From Vermamoeba vermiformis (taxonomy: Eukaryota > Tubulinea > Echinamoebida): a DNA stretch of 64,000 nucleotides. Positions 14,783 through 25,207 of the stretch are shown piece by piece. The notes beneath the pieces are model-generated. The model searched no databases. It saw only the letters and a list, made by a program, of their open reading frames with translations, and was not told the origin of the DNA. The stretch spans positions 140,857-204,856 of the forward strand of contig JBEWZL010000136.1 of assembly GCA_045837725.1 (NCBI GenBank). Reading direction: 5' to 3'. The position numbers were made by a program, and so were the translations under genes. The first letter of the stretch is position 1; each line of letters starts with the position of its first letter.

Positions 14783-15873
14783 CTAAGGAAAACCGAGAAT
14801 AGTGTATGTGCCAAATGCGGAGGGAGCAGTATTCTCGGGTTGGGCAGCATCGTAGGCTGGTAAGAATAAACCATTACCAGGATCGACGAATGCTTTAACT
14901 TGAATCACGTGATTGCCAGGCGTAACGTTTTGAACAATGCCGTGCCTAAAACATTGTTATTATTGCTTCGAGAAATGATGGAATTTTTCTTACAAATAGA
15001 CTGGTAACCACACTAATGCGGCTTGATTCATCATTGTAAAATCACAGATGGAAACACCGTCGAATGCGAGTTGAATTCTCGCTCGTTTATCTAAAAATGT
15101 AAGTAACGCAGCGCAACAAGAAAAGTACGTACTAGCGACGGTATGACCAGAGTAAGGGATGTTGAGTGAGATCTGGACTGTCGAAAAGTTGCTTGGAAAT
15201 TGGAGATAAAGCTCGTAGAGCGGAACAGAAGTCCAAGTGTTTGCGGAGATGGCTACTCCTGCTGTGTACGTAAATACTTTTCTGTATGACCACACGGAAG
15301 GCAATTGGACAGTGTTGCCGTTACTAATTGACATTTGATTGTTATTTACTGATAACGTTTGGATTTCATTTGTGGCAGATGCGTCCGGCAGGACAACGCT
15401 CCCTCCATTCGAGAGCGATATTGTGTCTGAATTAGTAAGCGACAATGTTTGGATTTCATTAGTAGGACTATTGTCAGGAATCGTAACGCTGTTTCCACCG
15501 GAAATAGACAACTGTCCCGAAGGATCGTAGTTCAGAGTTTGGATTTCGTTCGTGGATGAGGTGTCGGGAATCTGGATTGAGTTACCATTGCTAATAGATA
15601 AAGTACCATCGGTCGCTAGTGCTAATGTTTGTTTCCCTTGGCTGATTTCGTTGCAAATATTTACTCCTCCGCATGTTCTCACATCCGTTGCAGAATTGAT
15701 CGTCAAATAGTCCTCCCCCGCATTATTTCGAACCGAAAATTGACGGGAGTCGCAAGTCTGACCTGCAACAGAAGAGTATAAGACGGGCGAGAATGAGGAG
15801 AAAACAGTTTCTTACCTGAAGTGCCAATCGCTAGATAAAGCAGAGTGCCGAAGATGAAAAAGGTTCGTTGCAT
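14783..15873 (-). CDS. Secreted protein with bacterial/phage tail-fibre-like repeats
   Basis: Exons (minus): 15873-15816, 15762-15133, 15090-14994, 14945-14783; 315 aa. Residues 1-20 form a signal peptide (MQRTFFIFGTLLYLAIGTSG). Residues ~50-165 hold about four repeats of 31-33 aa built on NEIQTLS / SISNGNSV / LPD. This pattern is familiar to me from Bacteroidetes surface proteins and phage tail fibres. The C-terminal ~140 residues look like a beta-rich tip domain (FTYTAGVAISANTWTSVPLY, then HGIVQNVTPGNHVIQVKAF). Three canonical introns show it is a resident eukaryotic gene, not contamination. A secreted adhesin or lectin role is inference. Transfer from a bacterium or phage-like source followed by intron gain is the most attractive history but untested. 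Confidence 0.8.
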
Positions 15874-16380
15874 TGTTGTTGTTGTGAGGATTTCAGATCT
15901 AATTAATTCGGAATGATGAAGAAAAAAACCAATTCGCTTTTTGCTGACAAGTTTGACATTTCGATTTAATTAAATTCCAGCTTGCGTCAAACGAGCTGCA
16001 CGTAGAGGTATGACCGCGACCTGTAATGATTTAATTGGGCTCTTCTTCCCTATACCGGGGAGGTCTGATTCGTACACTACCACGAATATAACTAATTATA
16101 AATTGTAATTGCACCATATATTTTCAGGTTAATTTTCTGTAGTGCTGGGTCCTGCGAAAATTGTGTGTCCGAATGTAACATCAAATCTGATCTTGATCTT
16201 GATTACCTTTTGGCAACAGTATCCTTTCGGAAGTTGATACTCCAAGACTTGTCCAATAGAAATAAATGAGTGACTACCTAATAAAGGTCTCTTGGTCAAA
16301 CAACAAAGCGAAACAGAAATTATTTGCCAGACCAGTTTTGATTCAGAAAAGAACATTATTATCATTTATTCAATCTAATA
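15874..16380. other. Intergenic between divergent fibre-like gene and aldo/keto reductase
   Basis: About 507 bp between divergent start codons, expected to carry both promoters. A 78-codon open frame on the minus strand (16365-16129) has no recognisable domain and is not accepted as a gene. Confidence 0.4.
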
Positions 16381-18043
16381 ATGGAAGCAACAGCTGTTCC
16401 TAAGAGAAAAATTGGCGACTCGCTCGAGATTGCGAGCATTGTTAATGGATTATGGCAAGTAGCCGGTGGACACGGCAAAGTAACGGCTGCTGATGCGCAA
16501 AAACATGTAAGTAGCATATTATCAATAATAGTATAATATTATCGAGTATTATTGCAACGACAAGATCTTTTTCGATCGGAAGATTTTCTGACTTTCATTT
16601 AATTAATGTGTCAATTTTAAATAGATGAAAGAACTTATTGACATCGGTCTTACAACATTCGACGGCGCAGATATCTACGGTAAGGTTTAAAAAAATATTT
16701 TATGAATAGATGCGCCATTAAAATATTTACTTTTATCAATTTAGGCCCCGCAGAGGATTATATGGGCGAGGTTAATGCCCAACAAACGGAAAAGAAGGCT
16801 CAATTCTTGACTAAATTCGTTCCACGCCCGGGATCAATGACACGCGAGGTCAGGATCAACCCAAATTTTTCCTTTTTTGGATATTATATCATTCTGACTT
16901 CTTTAATGTTGACTAATAGTTTTTTATAGGCAGTAGAAGGAGCTATTAATAAGTCAATGAGAAGAATGAAAACTGATAAATTGGATCTCGTTCAATTTCA
17001 TTGGTGGGGTAAGTACTATCCATAGTGTAATTATTAGAAATATAAAATTAATCTATTTGATACAAATAGATTACGAGGATGAAGAGTATTTGAACGCATT
17101 GAAGCATCTTTTTGAATTGAAAAATGAAGGAAAAATTCGCGAAGTTGGTGTACGTCATTAATACTGTTATTTTCAATAATAACAATATAATAATAATACC
17201 TTTCTATAGTTAACGAACTTTGATACTGAGCGAATGCGTATTATGTACAAGAACGGCTACAAAATTGTCTCGAATCAAGTATCTTACTCAATTATCGACA
17301 GAAGGTATGTTATATATATGGCTACTACATGTGCTTAATATGACCTATATTTAGACCAGAGAAGCAAATGATTGAGTTCTGCAAGCAACACAATGTTAAA
17401 TTATTGACCTACGGAACCGGTACGAAACTATATTTTTCTTAGAAATGGGATTATAGAGCTAACGATTATTTCTATAGTACTCGGAGGTCTATTGAGCGAG
17501 AAATATTTGGGCGTACCCGAGCCAAGCGCGACAGATCTGACTACGACTTCGTTACGAAAGTACTTGCCGTTCGTTAAGCAATGGGGCGATTGGGACACTC
17601 ATTTTCAGCCTTTGTTGAAAGCAATGAAGACTATTGCCGACAAGTACAACGTTTCTATCGCTAATGTGGCTTGGTAAGTAGATCGTGTAACGAAATTTTT
17701 ATCATTTTTATTTTGTCTTGAGAGCCGCCGTAAATCAAGCGAAGCATTTAAATAGTAATTATAATAATAATCGCTGACTATCAACTATGCTGAGTTATAG
17801 TTTAGTGCTAGTGCGATCCAAACAATACCTAATTTTCATCTTTTATTATTTAGCCAGTACATTCTTCAAAAGCCATGTGTCGGAGCTGTGATTATTGGTA
17901 TAAGACCAGGTCATTCGAACCATATTCAAGACAATTTGAAGGTGTTTTCATTCCAGTTGAGTCCTGAAGACGTCGAGACATTGGATGCGTTGGCGAACAA
18001 AGGCAAGATGTTGGACGGTGATTGCGGCGATGAATATCGTTAA
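16381..18043 (+). CDS. Aldo/keto reductase family protein
   Basis: NADPH-dependent oxidoreductase of the aldo/keto reductase superfamily. Exons: 16381-16506, 16625-16679, 16745-16848, 16930-17008, 17070-17149, 17210-17304, 17355-17419, 17478-17673, 17854-18043; 329 aa, the normal family size. The catalytic tetrad can be seen in order: Asp and Tyr in FDGADIYGPAE, Lys in FLTKFVP, His in LVQFHWW. The barrel continues with REVGLTNFD, VSNQVSYSIIDRR and the cofactor segment VGAVIIGIRPGHSNHIQDN near the C-terminus. The subclass with a YGPAEDYMG segment is often annotated as a general aldo/keto reductase; the substrate cannot be read from sequence. No sign of damage. Confidence 0.92.
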
Positions 18044-18228
18044 TACTTTGAGCGATAAACGGTTCCATGGTACCCTGTTTGGCTTTATTATTTACAAGTT
18101 AACTCACGTCATACTAGTAATCAATTCGCAAGTCACGTCTTAAAATTTAATCAAACAAGTCACTTGATCGGTAAGAAAACAAAAAGACGGTATCGCGCAC
18201 GTGTTTTTGGTTTGTAGTTTGGTTTTCC

Positions 18229-18252
18229 TTTTTTTTTTTGTTTTTTTTTTTT
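18229..18252 (+). repeat. Poly-T tract
   Basis: A 24-bp run of T broken by a single G, followed by GGTTTGGTTTGGT. It sits between the aldo/keto reductase 3' end and the next gene and may act in transcript ending or nucleosome exclusion. Confidence 0.8.
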
Positions 18253-18340
18253 GGTTTGGTTTGGTCGACAAATAATTCGCGACCCATAAGCAAACCAAAG
18301 TTAAAACTATCAAAGGAGGTACCACAACCACGTAGGGTAA

Positions 18341-19468
18341 ATGGAAGAGTTAGCAACCGCCGCCCAGTCACAGATGCGGAACGTAAGTTTCAACAACAAA
18401 TAACAATAATAATTATAGTTAAGTATCCAAAGTAAATATATGGCATATTATTTTATCTTACAGCTAATTTAGGCGACGGATTTTGGTATGATTGTTCGCA
18501 CGATCCGAATGAAAGACGTGGGAACCAGATTAACTGGTGATATGCTCTACAACTCTATTATTACTAAAAGTGCAAAGAACAACTTCACCGGCCACCTTCG
18601 TGGTCGCTCAAAATATTGGTTAGTCATTGTTGCTAGTGAAATGCCGAAACCGAATCTGTCACCTTCGGATGTGCCAGTGGAACGGACTGTTTACGAAGGC
18701 AACACCCTTTTACTGCTTGACTTATCAAAAATTGGTTCAGATAAGTTAATTCGGTTAGAGTGGCCACATAACCAAACTTTTCTTCCCATCCAAGTCACGA
18801 ACGCACGCCCAAAAGTCTCAGAACGGCCTGCCAAACGACGCCGAACCGGAGAATCTCCTTTGCAGCACCTACCAAGCCCGGCACAGAGCCCACTACTGCT
18901 AGATCCTTCAGCCAATGCACCTACAATGTACCTAACAACTGACCGGAGCTCAAGCGGTGACCTAATCCCTTCACCATCTTCTCGTGCGATTGGTTTCTCT
19001 GGCAACACACCACCTTCTTCACGTTCGATTTACGACTTTTTGCCATCCCCAAGTTCTATCTACGACGGGCCAGCCAATTCTTTTCCAACGCGGATTTCTC
19101 AGCATACCGACGACGGAATTCCCTCCCCTTCAGCGCATTCAACTTACCAATATGGCCTCTCATCTCCGCCGTCGAGTCTTGAAATGTTCCTGGAATCTTC
19201 ATTCTTTAGTGATATTCCCACGGTTATCTCACCAGGTTCGATGAGAGAGAGACGCATTTCCCCCATCAGACGGCCACGCAGTATTGAGGAAGCCATGCCC
19301 TCAACAAATTCGATGAACCCTTACAATGCCCCATTCAACTTCAAGCCACCTGGGCGACTCATTTGGAATGGAAGCCTCTCTGAGCACACGAACAAGGCTG
19401 CATCTAGCAACATCTTACATCTTCGCAATGACTCGAACAACACAATACTTGAAGAGCGGGCTAGGTAG
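18341..19468 (+). CDS. Disordered protein with basic NLS-like motif, unknown function
   Basis: Exons 18341-18382 and 18473-19468 give 345 aa. The tiny first exon (14 codons) was chosen because its donor (GTAAGT) and the acceptor at 18471-18472 join in frame and supply a start upstream of an otherwise internal ATG at 18488. The first ~130 residues look folded (SKYWLVIVASEMPKPN, TLLLLDLSKIGSDKLIRLEW). Then comes a basic cluster (RPAKRRRTGE) typical of nuclear localisation signals, followed by a long Ser/Pro-rich region with repeated SPSS/PSPS. That layout suggests a nuclear regulator, but no domain is recognised. The helical-repeat gene starts 120 bp downstream on the same strand. Confidence 0.65.
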
Positions 19469-19588
19469 TACTCGTCTGCGTCTATTGACCAAGATGTATT
19501 AATGTAGTTCGTAGTAATCACAAAGACGAGAGACAGGCATGGTCCCACATTCCAATTTACGCAAAGACTGGAATGGGTTTCGCATGAT

Positions 19589-20561
19589 ATGGCGTGCGGT
19601 TCTATGGCCTCTGCCGACGTCAGGACCAGAATGGAGTATTTGCAAAATAAGTGCGCAGTTGTTGGTCAACATCTTAATTATGAAGGTCTTGACAATAGCC
19701 TGTGCCAGGCGGTATGTCTTAAACAATGCTTCAATTAAGGATTTGTATGCTCATCTTGCCTACAGATCGTTACTGGACTAAAGGACCCGGACAGCCGTGT
19801 CCGAGAGGAGGCTTGCAAATTATTAGCGAGTGCCAGTGGGAAAGTTGGCACGTCCCTGAAAGAGCATTGTCCAAAAATACTAGATCTCTTAATACAAGGC
19901 ATTTTACATCCAGGAGCAACTTCAAAACGAGCCGCTCTCTTGGCAGCTGAACCGTTTCTAAGAAATGAGGCACCTGCATCACTCATCGAACAACACTTTG
20001 AAAAGCTAATGAGGCAAATGCTGTTTACGTTGAACGAGCCGTTGCAATATTATCGTGGCCCTTGCGCAGATCCGGATGAATTTCGCTCAATCGTCTTCGA
20101 AATAATATCCTCTGTGATTAGAAAGTGTCCTAACATCAAATGCGACGAGTACTTGAATGAGCTCATCCCGCACATTAGAACCTTTTTGAACGGCAGTCCC
20201 TACTGGCATCAAAAAACCATGCGGCTGATTCAACAACTTTCAACCGTTGTGGAACCAAAAAATTATCAAGTAAGTGCACAAATATAGGTATATTTAAATA
20301 TGACATTGCTAATGTTACCAGACACTGCTCAGTAACTTGACAACCAGTGCGCTCAGCTTTTGTGGTTTGGTTCTAAAAGCTGCAGCAGAGGTAATGCTGC
20401 GCGGCTATTATATCAAGTCTAATATAATTAAACAGAGCGGCAACCACGAAATTGCAGAAGATTTCAAAACAAAATTAACTCAAATCTGCCCGACGGATCT
20501 GAGCAATCACCCCTCGTCTTCAAAGCAACAATTCATCCACATACGACATGCTGATCTCTGA
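19589..20561 (+). CDS. Helical-repeat (HEAT-like) protein, unknown
   Basis: Exons 19589-19711, 19766-20269, 20322-20561 give 288 aa. The central part reads like alpha-helical solenoid repeats (GLKDPDSRVREEACKLLA, SKRAALLAAEPFL, HFEKLMRQMLF). The start is uncertain: the frame is open a little further upstream but 19589 is the first ATG after a stop. Segment 20391-20435 (45 nt) has GTAATG...AACAG ends, is stop-free and a multiple of three, so it could be an intron or coding. The C-terminal exon is less convincing than the rest and the gene could extend further by splicing. No named family is claimed. Confidence 0.6.
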
Positions 20562-21173
20562 AACTCTGTCCAGTTTGGACTCCTGGAATGAGAGTAACAG
20601 CAAGTTGTCTTCACTAAGAACCTGACGGAGCAGATCGGCGACAATCATGTCCGCAGCTTTCAAGAAAGTATTGGCAACAAAAAAATTGTATTTGGGTGCG
20701 CTAGGAATAGTCAGTGACGATATGCAGTTGATTTGTAGGATTATCGGTATGTGAAGACGATTCAAATTCGTCGCTCAGAGCTTGGAAATTTTACCATAAA
20801 AGGAAAAGCAATAAATTGGTAAACATTGGTTACTCTCACCAAGAAGTTACAATATAAAGGATCATCGATTTGTTGGGAAGTTTTCGTGGTCTCTCAATCT
20901 CAAATGATTTTCGTTTGATAGCATTACAGCTCGCCTCAATTTTCATTATTTTATGACATTTCTTAGTTTATCCCGCCAATTATCGAACGATCAAGCCTTG
21001 TTTTGGTATATTTAACTAGTATGGCATTGTTATCAAGATCCAAACCGAAAACGAACTCAAATTTCATTTGACATTCATTAGTTTTCTATAAAAATATCGA
21101 GAGCAAATTATAAAAGACAAATTCATCGTAGTCTTATCTTACGAACGCATCACAAGAACAAAACAACATCGAA
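20562..21173. other. Intergenic or unresolved 3' part of helical-repeat gene
   Basis: About 610 bp before the glutaredoxin start. An 80-codon open frame on the minus strand (20765-20520) overlaps the preceding gene and lacks an ATG. Short plus-strand frames could be additional exons of the helical-repeat gene. Nothing is firmly supported. Confidence 0.35.
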
Positions 21174-21601
21174 ATGGATTTGAAATCGCTGATCAAAGAA
21201 AACAAAGTCGTACTGATTGGCTATACTGACTGCCCTTACACCAGCGAGTCTGCGAGACTTTTGGACTCCCTTGGCATCGCTTACAAGCGAGTCAATCTCA
21301 GTAAGTACCTACATCCGATCACGATCCAAAACTCTTTCATTTTCTGATGGGCACTTTTGTTGTAGAGGCCAATGACCCTCTTCATAATGAACTGGCTAAG
21401 GAGACTAATCGCCTGACTACGCCTTATTTGTACATCGATGGCAAATTCATTGGTGCGGAGAGCGATCTCGACATGCTTTTGAATACGCGCAAGTTGTTCG
21501 ACATCCTCACCAAGGCGAACATCAAGTACGAGCAACCTGCAAAGGACCTCAAATTTGGACTTCAACAAGGCGTTGAAGGCAAGAAGGTCGAGAACGCGTA
21601 A
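21174..21601 (+). CDS. Glutaredoxin-like protein with CPYT active site
   Basis: Small thioredoxin-fold oxidoreductase that would use glutathione to reduce disulfides or deglutathionylate proteins. Exons 21174-21300 and 21366-21601; 120 aa. The fold is clear: VVLIGYTDCPYT at the active site, the cis-proline motif LTTPYLYIDGKFIG, and the glutathione-contact acidic pair region (AESDLDML). The active site reads Cys-Pro-Tyr-Thr, with Thr in place of the second Cys, so only the monothiol mechanism is possible. A C-terminal tail of ~25 residues (from KYEQPAK) extends beyond the usual fold. No targeting peptide is seen, so it is probably cytosolic. Confidence 0.88.
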
Positions 21602-21758
21602 CGAGCTCCATCTGCTTTGTTTTTAAAGCAAGTCTTGCTCGAGATTGTTACATATCATATCATCAATACACCCATTGTTGATTAATAAAGCTCTTTAACA
21701 TCATCTCTCGCTCCGGATGTAACAATTTATCACCGCGCTCCGTTACAAATGTACATCT

Positions 21759-22776
21759 TTAGAAGGTTATTTTAATATGCAATGGATGACTGTAATCTAC
21801 ACATTTCTTTTCTTGAAAAATTTGCTCGTAATGATCATTGCTGTCGATATTGCAGACTCGAATTGAACGCAATTTAAAAAGGCCATCGTTTCGACCTACA
21901 TTATCTTTAATACGATGGTAATATAGTATTAAGGAATATAATACGTACCATAATCATAAAAGCTAAGGGTAAGATAATACTTCGTACCGTCTTTTTGTAT
22001 GATAACGGAGGAGATCTCAGGCCAGGTTTGGTTCGAAAATTCTACTTTTGATTCTTTGTAATTTTGACTACATTCCCTAAATAACTTCTTAGCATAGTCT
22101 ATAGTCGTATCGGAGTTGAATCCTAGCAGTTGCCATTTCCTTGTAAGGCAGATCGAGGTCAGTACAAAAATGAAAAAATGTTTCGATAATAATCAAATTT
22201 AAATTATGGTGGTGATATTACATACTCTGGTAGTTCGGATGTTTTCAGATTGACCTTACAATTGGTGATAATGTCCGTATCCGTGTCGAGCCAAAAGTCT
22301 ATCCCGTTGATGTACACGGCAGGTCCCTCAATCTCGCTTACGAGATCGCGGTTCTCTTCAGTAATCTTAATGATATCGTCTCGGGTCGTTTTTCCGATTG
22401 AGATGCCCCATAGAGGAAACAGACACAATGGATCTGTAAATGGATTTAAATAACCAAATTTAAAACTAATTGTCTTCGACTTTCGATAATTTTAAAAATT
22501 ATGTTAAGATGATATTGAATTTTTTCATTTGTTTGTAATATATTTAGAGGTCTTACCAGAAAAATAAAATTGTTTCCACGTCTGCAGATCCGATTTCTTA
22601 TTCACACCTTCAATCGTGTACCGTTGAGCCTTTTCACTGCTCTTCTTCAACCATACATTGCCGTTATCGCTGCAGTAATTTTTGAACAATTTGCAAACGC
22701 AAGGAATCGCCGTCGAAAGCGGATCCTCAACTTCGGCCACGATCAGCTCCCAGAGCTCCGTCGGCAAGGTATTCAT
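21759..22776 (-). CDS. F-box protein
   Basis: Exons (minus): 22776-22557, 22433-22226, 22139-21949, 21895-21759; 251 aa. The N-terminus is an F-box (LPTELWELIVAEVEDP, then IPCVCKLFKNY and WLKKS), the Skp1-binding module of SCF ubiquitin ligases. The remaining ~200 residues form an unrecognised, apparently folded domain that would choose the substrate. The start is the ATG immediately before the F-box. The second intron uses donor GTATGT at 22225; the neighbouring GTAATA would break the frame. No second known repeat (LRR, WD40, Kelch) is present. Confidence 0.82.
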
Positions 22777-23065
22777 GCTATACAATGCTAATCAAATATT
22801 ATTGTCGCAACATTACACCTCTGCTATAGTTATCAGAGTCAGATAAGCAAAGTTAGAAAAAATTTGTAGTAAACTAAAGACTTCATGATTGACCATACGA
22901 GTGATATTGAGCTGATTATAACGGTGCTTATTAATAACTTACCTCAATGTAAGATAGACTCCCATTAGTTGATCTGCTTTGCTGTCGGATGTAGCGAAAC
23001 AAGGACTAATTTAAAACTAGAAAATAATAAATAAATAATTTATTACCGTAGCTAACACCTAGGGT

Positions 23066-23725
23066 CTATTTGAGGCATTGGAGGTGATATAATTTGCCTT
23101 CATCGTCGGTAAAGCCACTTTGATCGAACTCTTTGTTGCATCCCGCGCACTTGAAGCACCCTCTGTGTACGGTCCATTTTTGAGCACCAACCGTTAAATA
23201 CTCGCCAGTAGCTTGTGTTTTGCTAATAGAAAATAGCATTAGTATAGAAAAGCGGCTCCAAATTCAAATTTGAAATTGAACTCTAAAGATCGAGCTTCAT
23301 CAGCGATAAATTGAGAAAAATTGATAATAAATATTATTGATATGTATAATTGTGCGCTGAACAGGAATTGTTTTTTCGAAACAAATAATTGAACCACAAA
23401 ATCTTTTCGATTATTTACCAGACCCAGCATTGAGGACCAGATTTGTTATGGCAAGTGGCACAAACAGCAAAGCCTTCCATTATAATAATTAATAAAATTA
23501 TAATGATTAATTTAGGGTGCAGAATATTATCGAAATATTTATAGCCGTTGAAATCTGGCATAGTATCTTACCAGTACCGTCTTCAAAAAACTTGGAAAAG
23601 CTAAATAATCTAATATTGCATTTTTTGCAAGTGAAGCACTCTTTGTGCCAATTTCTACCGATTGCTTGGATCGCGTAGGCTTGACTTTCAATTTGCTTAT
23701 TGCATCCGTTACAGAACAGCGACAT
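23066..23725 (-). CDS. Two-LIM-domain protein
   Basis: Exons (minus): 23725-23572, 23473-23419, 23222-23066; 121 aa. LIM 1 starts at residue 5 with CNGC, then HKECFTC and CNIR, closing with CATCH encoded by the 55-nt middle exon. LIM 2 follows directly (CHNKSGPQCWVWC, HRGCFKCAGC, HLQC). The Cys/His spacing is that of zinc-binding LIM modules, used for protein-protein contacts on actin structures or in the nucleus. The protein is essentially nothing but the two LIMs, like small CRP/LIM-only proteins. The partner is unknown. Confidence 0.85.
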
Positions 23726-23903
23726 TGCGTACTATTACTAGTCTTCTATTGTATAGTGGAGTTGTGTTATAAGAAAAAAAGATTTTAAAATTGATTCAAC
23801 GCTTGGCAAAGAAAAAATCACGTTGGGAGATCCAAGGCTGGAGATCGAACACCACAATTCCGCTAGATAGAAAGGAACAGACGATATTAATTAAAATATT
23901 ATT

Positions 23904-24638
23904 TTATTTATCAGGCGAAGTTCCAGTACACTGTTCAAGCGTGACGCTGTCGGAATGAACGACGCACTGGTTCGCGAACATAAACATATTGTGTGGCTGA
24001 ACATTACGCGTCTGGCAAGGCGTAGTGTTGCCCAGAGGGCTATATGTATATATGGAATTATAACCATGGCATATTGAAGCCTCACACCAGACTTTGAAGT
24101 AAGGGGGTCCGTCCTTGATAATGATCGAGTGACCAGGAGGGTACGCGTGAACAATCGGTGCTGTATTCCAATCACATACCGTCGTTCCAAGGGGGTAGTT
24201 AACTTTCATGTGCCAGTGGTTTAGTTTAGAGTCTATCGGCTCTGAATAATCGTTATGATCTGGAAATTTGTTCTGATCCAAATAAATCCAATATTTTTTT
24301 TCAGCGCGATCCTTGCACGGCATCTTTTTATACGTATCATTGCTAAGCTTATTCCATTGGTGTCCTTTCAATAGACAGTAGTTACAATTCGGATCAAAAC
24401 AACTCCATTCGTTCCAATAGCCTGGTGAGCTCTGATTTATTTTTAAAAAGGTATTTTTGTCAGAAGTTATATCCGGTACGCAATTGCCGTTCATGTACAT
24501 TAGCACTGGATACGTTTGGAAATTGGCCATGTTATCGCCATCGTAGCATTGTTGCCAAACCAACCAATCTGCATTACATGCCGCTATAAACCATAATAAT
24601 AATACTAAAATACTATTATTGTGCACCATGTTGTTCAT
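23904..24638 (-). CDS. Secreted cysteine-rich protein, intronless
   Basis: Single exon of 244 aa. A signal peptide is evident (hydrophobic ILVLLLWFIAACNA). The mature part has about a dozen cysteines in a regular scatter plus many Trp/Tyr/Asn, consistent with a disulfide-rich extracellular domain (CVPDITSD, CFDPNCNYCLL, CDWNTAPIVHAYPPGHS). No transmembrane segment or GPI tail follows. The start used is the ATG at the signal peptide; the frame is open upstream without ATG. It is one of the few intronless genes here, which may mean retroposition, transfer or simple chance. Function unknown. Confidence 0.7.
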   Translation of the reverse strand: MNNMVHNNSILVLLLWFIAACNADWLVWQQCYDGDNMANFQTYPVLMYMNGNCVPDITSDKNTFLKINQSSPGYWNEWSCFDPNCNYCLLKGHQWNKLSNDTYKKMPCKDRAEKKYWIYLDQNKFPDHNDYSEPIDSKLNHWHMKVNYPLGTTVCDWNTAPIVHAYPPGHSIIIKDGPPYFKVWCEASICHGYNSIYTYSPLGNTTPCQTRNVQPHNMFMFANQCVVHSDSVTLEQCTGTSPDK

Positions 24639-25207
24639 TGAATCAAACCTAAAATTTGTAGCGGCTATTTTGAACAACAACTTTCCGACTTTATTCCAGG
24701 GACGCACTTTCGGAGAAGTGTTCGGAAAAAGTTACACCGACCATTCCCTATACTATCTTATGCGAGACCGTCTTTGGTGACCGTATTCGAAAAATTTTCA
24801 CATCCTGCTAACGCTTTTTGCATACTATTCTTACCTTCCTTGTGCTCTATTTCTTCTCATTAATTTGAATTGCGATACAATAGCGTGTGTTCCGATTATG
24901 GCGAGTAGCCTTCTTTCTATGGTACGGACCGAAAACGTGACCAGAGATCTACGCAGCGGTTTACACTTTAAATTGTTATGATTTCCTTCTTAGTAAAATT
25001 CCAATTCAAGAACTGAAATGCATGACCGCGTACTCTTGCAATATTAACTGGAGCTCCAGCAGCCAAGTCAGATCTTGGACCACATCCGTTTTTTTTGTTT
25101 TTGAAAGATGGTTTATTTTGTATTAATTTCGCAACAAACTAAACACCTTACAATACTAAAAATATTTCTACCTAATTACTTTACGCTGCAATTATATTCA
25201 TCTGATT
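24639..25207. other. Intergenic
   Basis: About 570 bp between the secreted gene's start and the ZC3H15 stop. No open frame of note, tRNA-like structure or repeat was seen. Confidence 0.45.

Noticed and set aside
16129-16365. 78-codon minus-strand open frame in the gap before the aldo/keto reductase
   Set aside because: No recognisable domain, no partner exons that join in frame, and it sits where promoters are expected.
20520-20765. 80-codon minus-strand open frame
   Set aside because: It overlaps the coding end of the helical-repeat gene on the other strand and has no ATG start.
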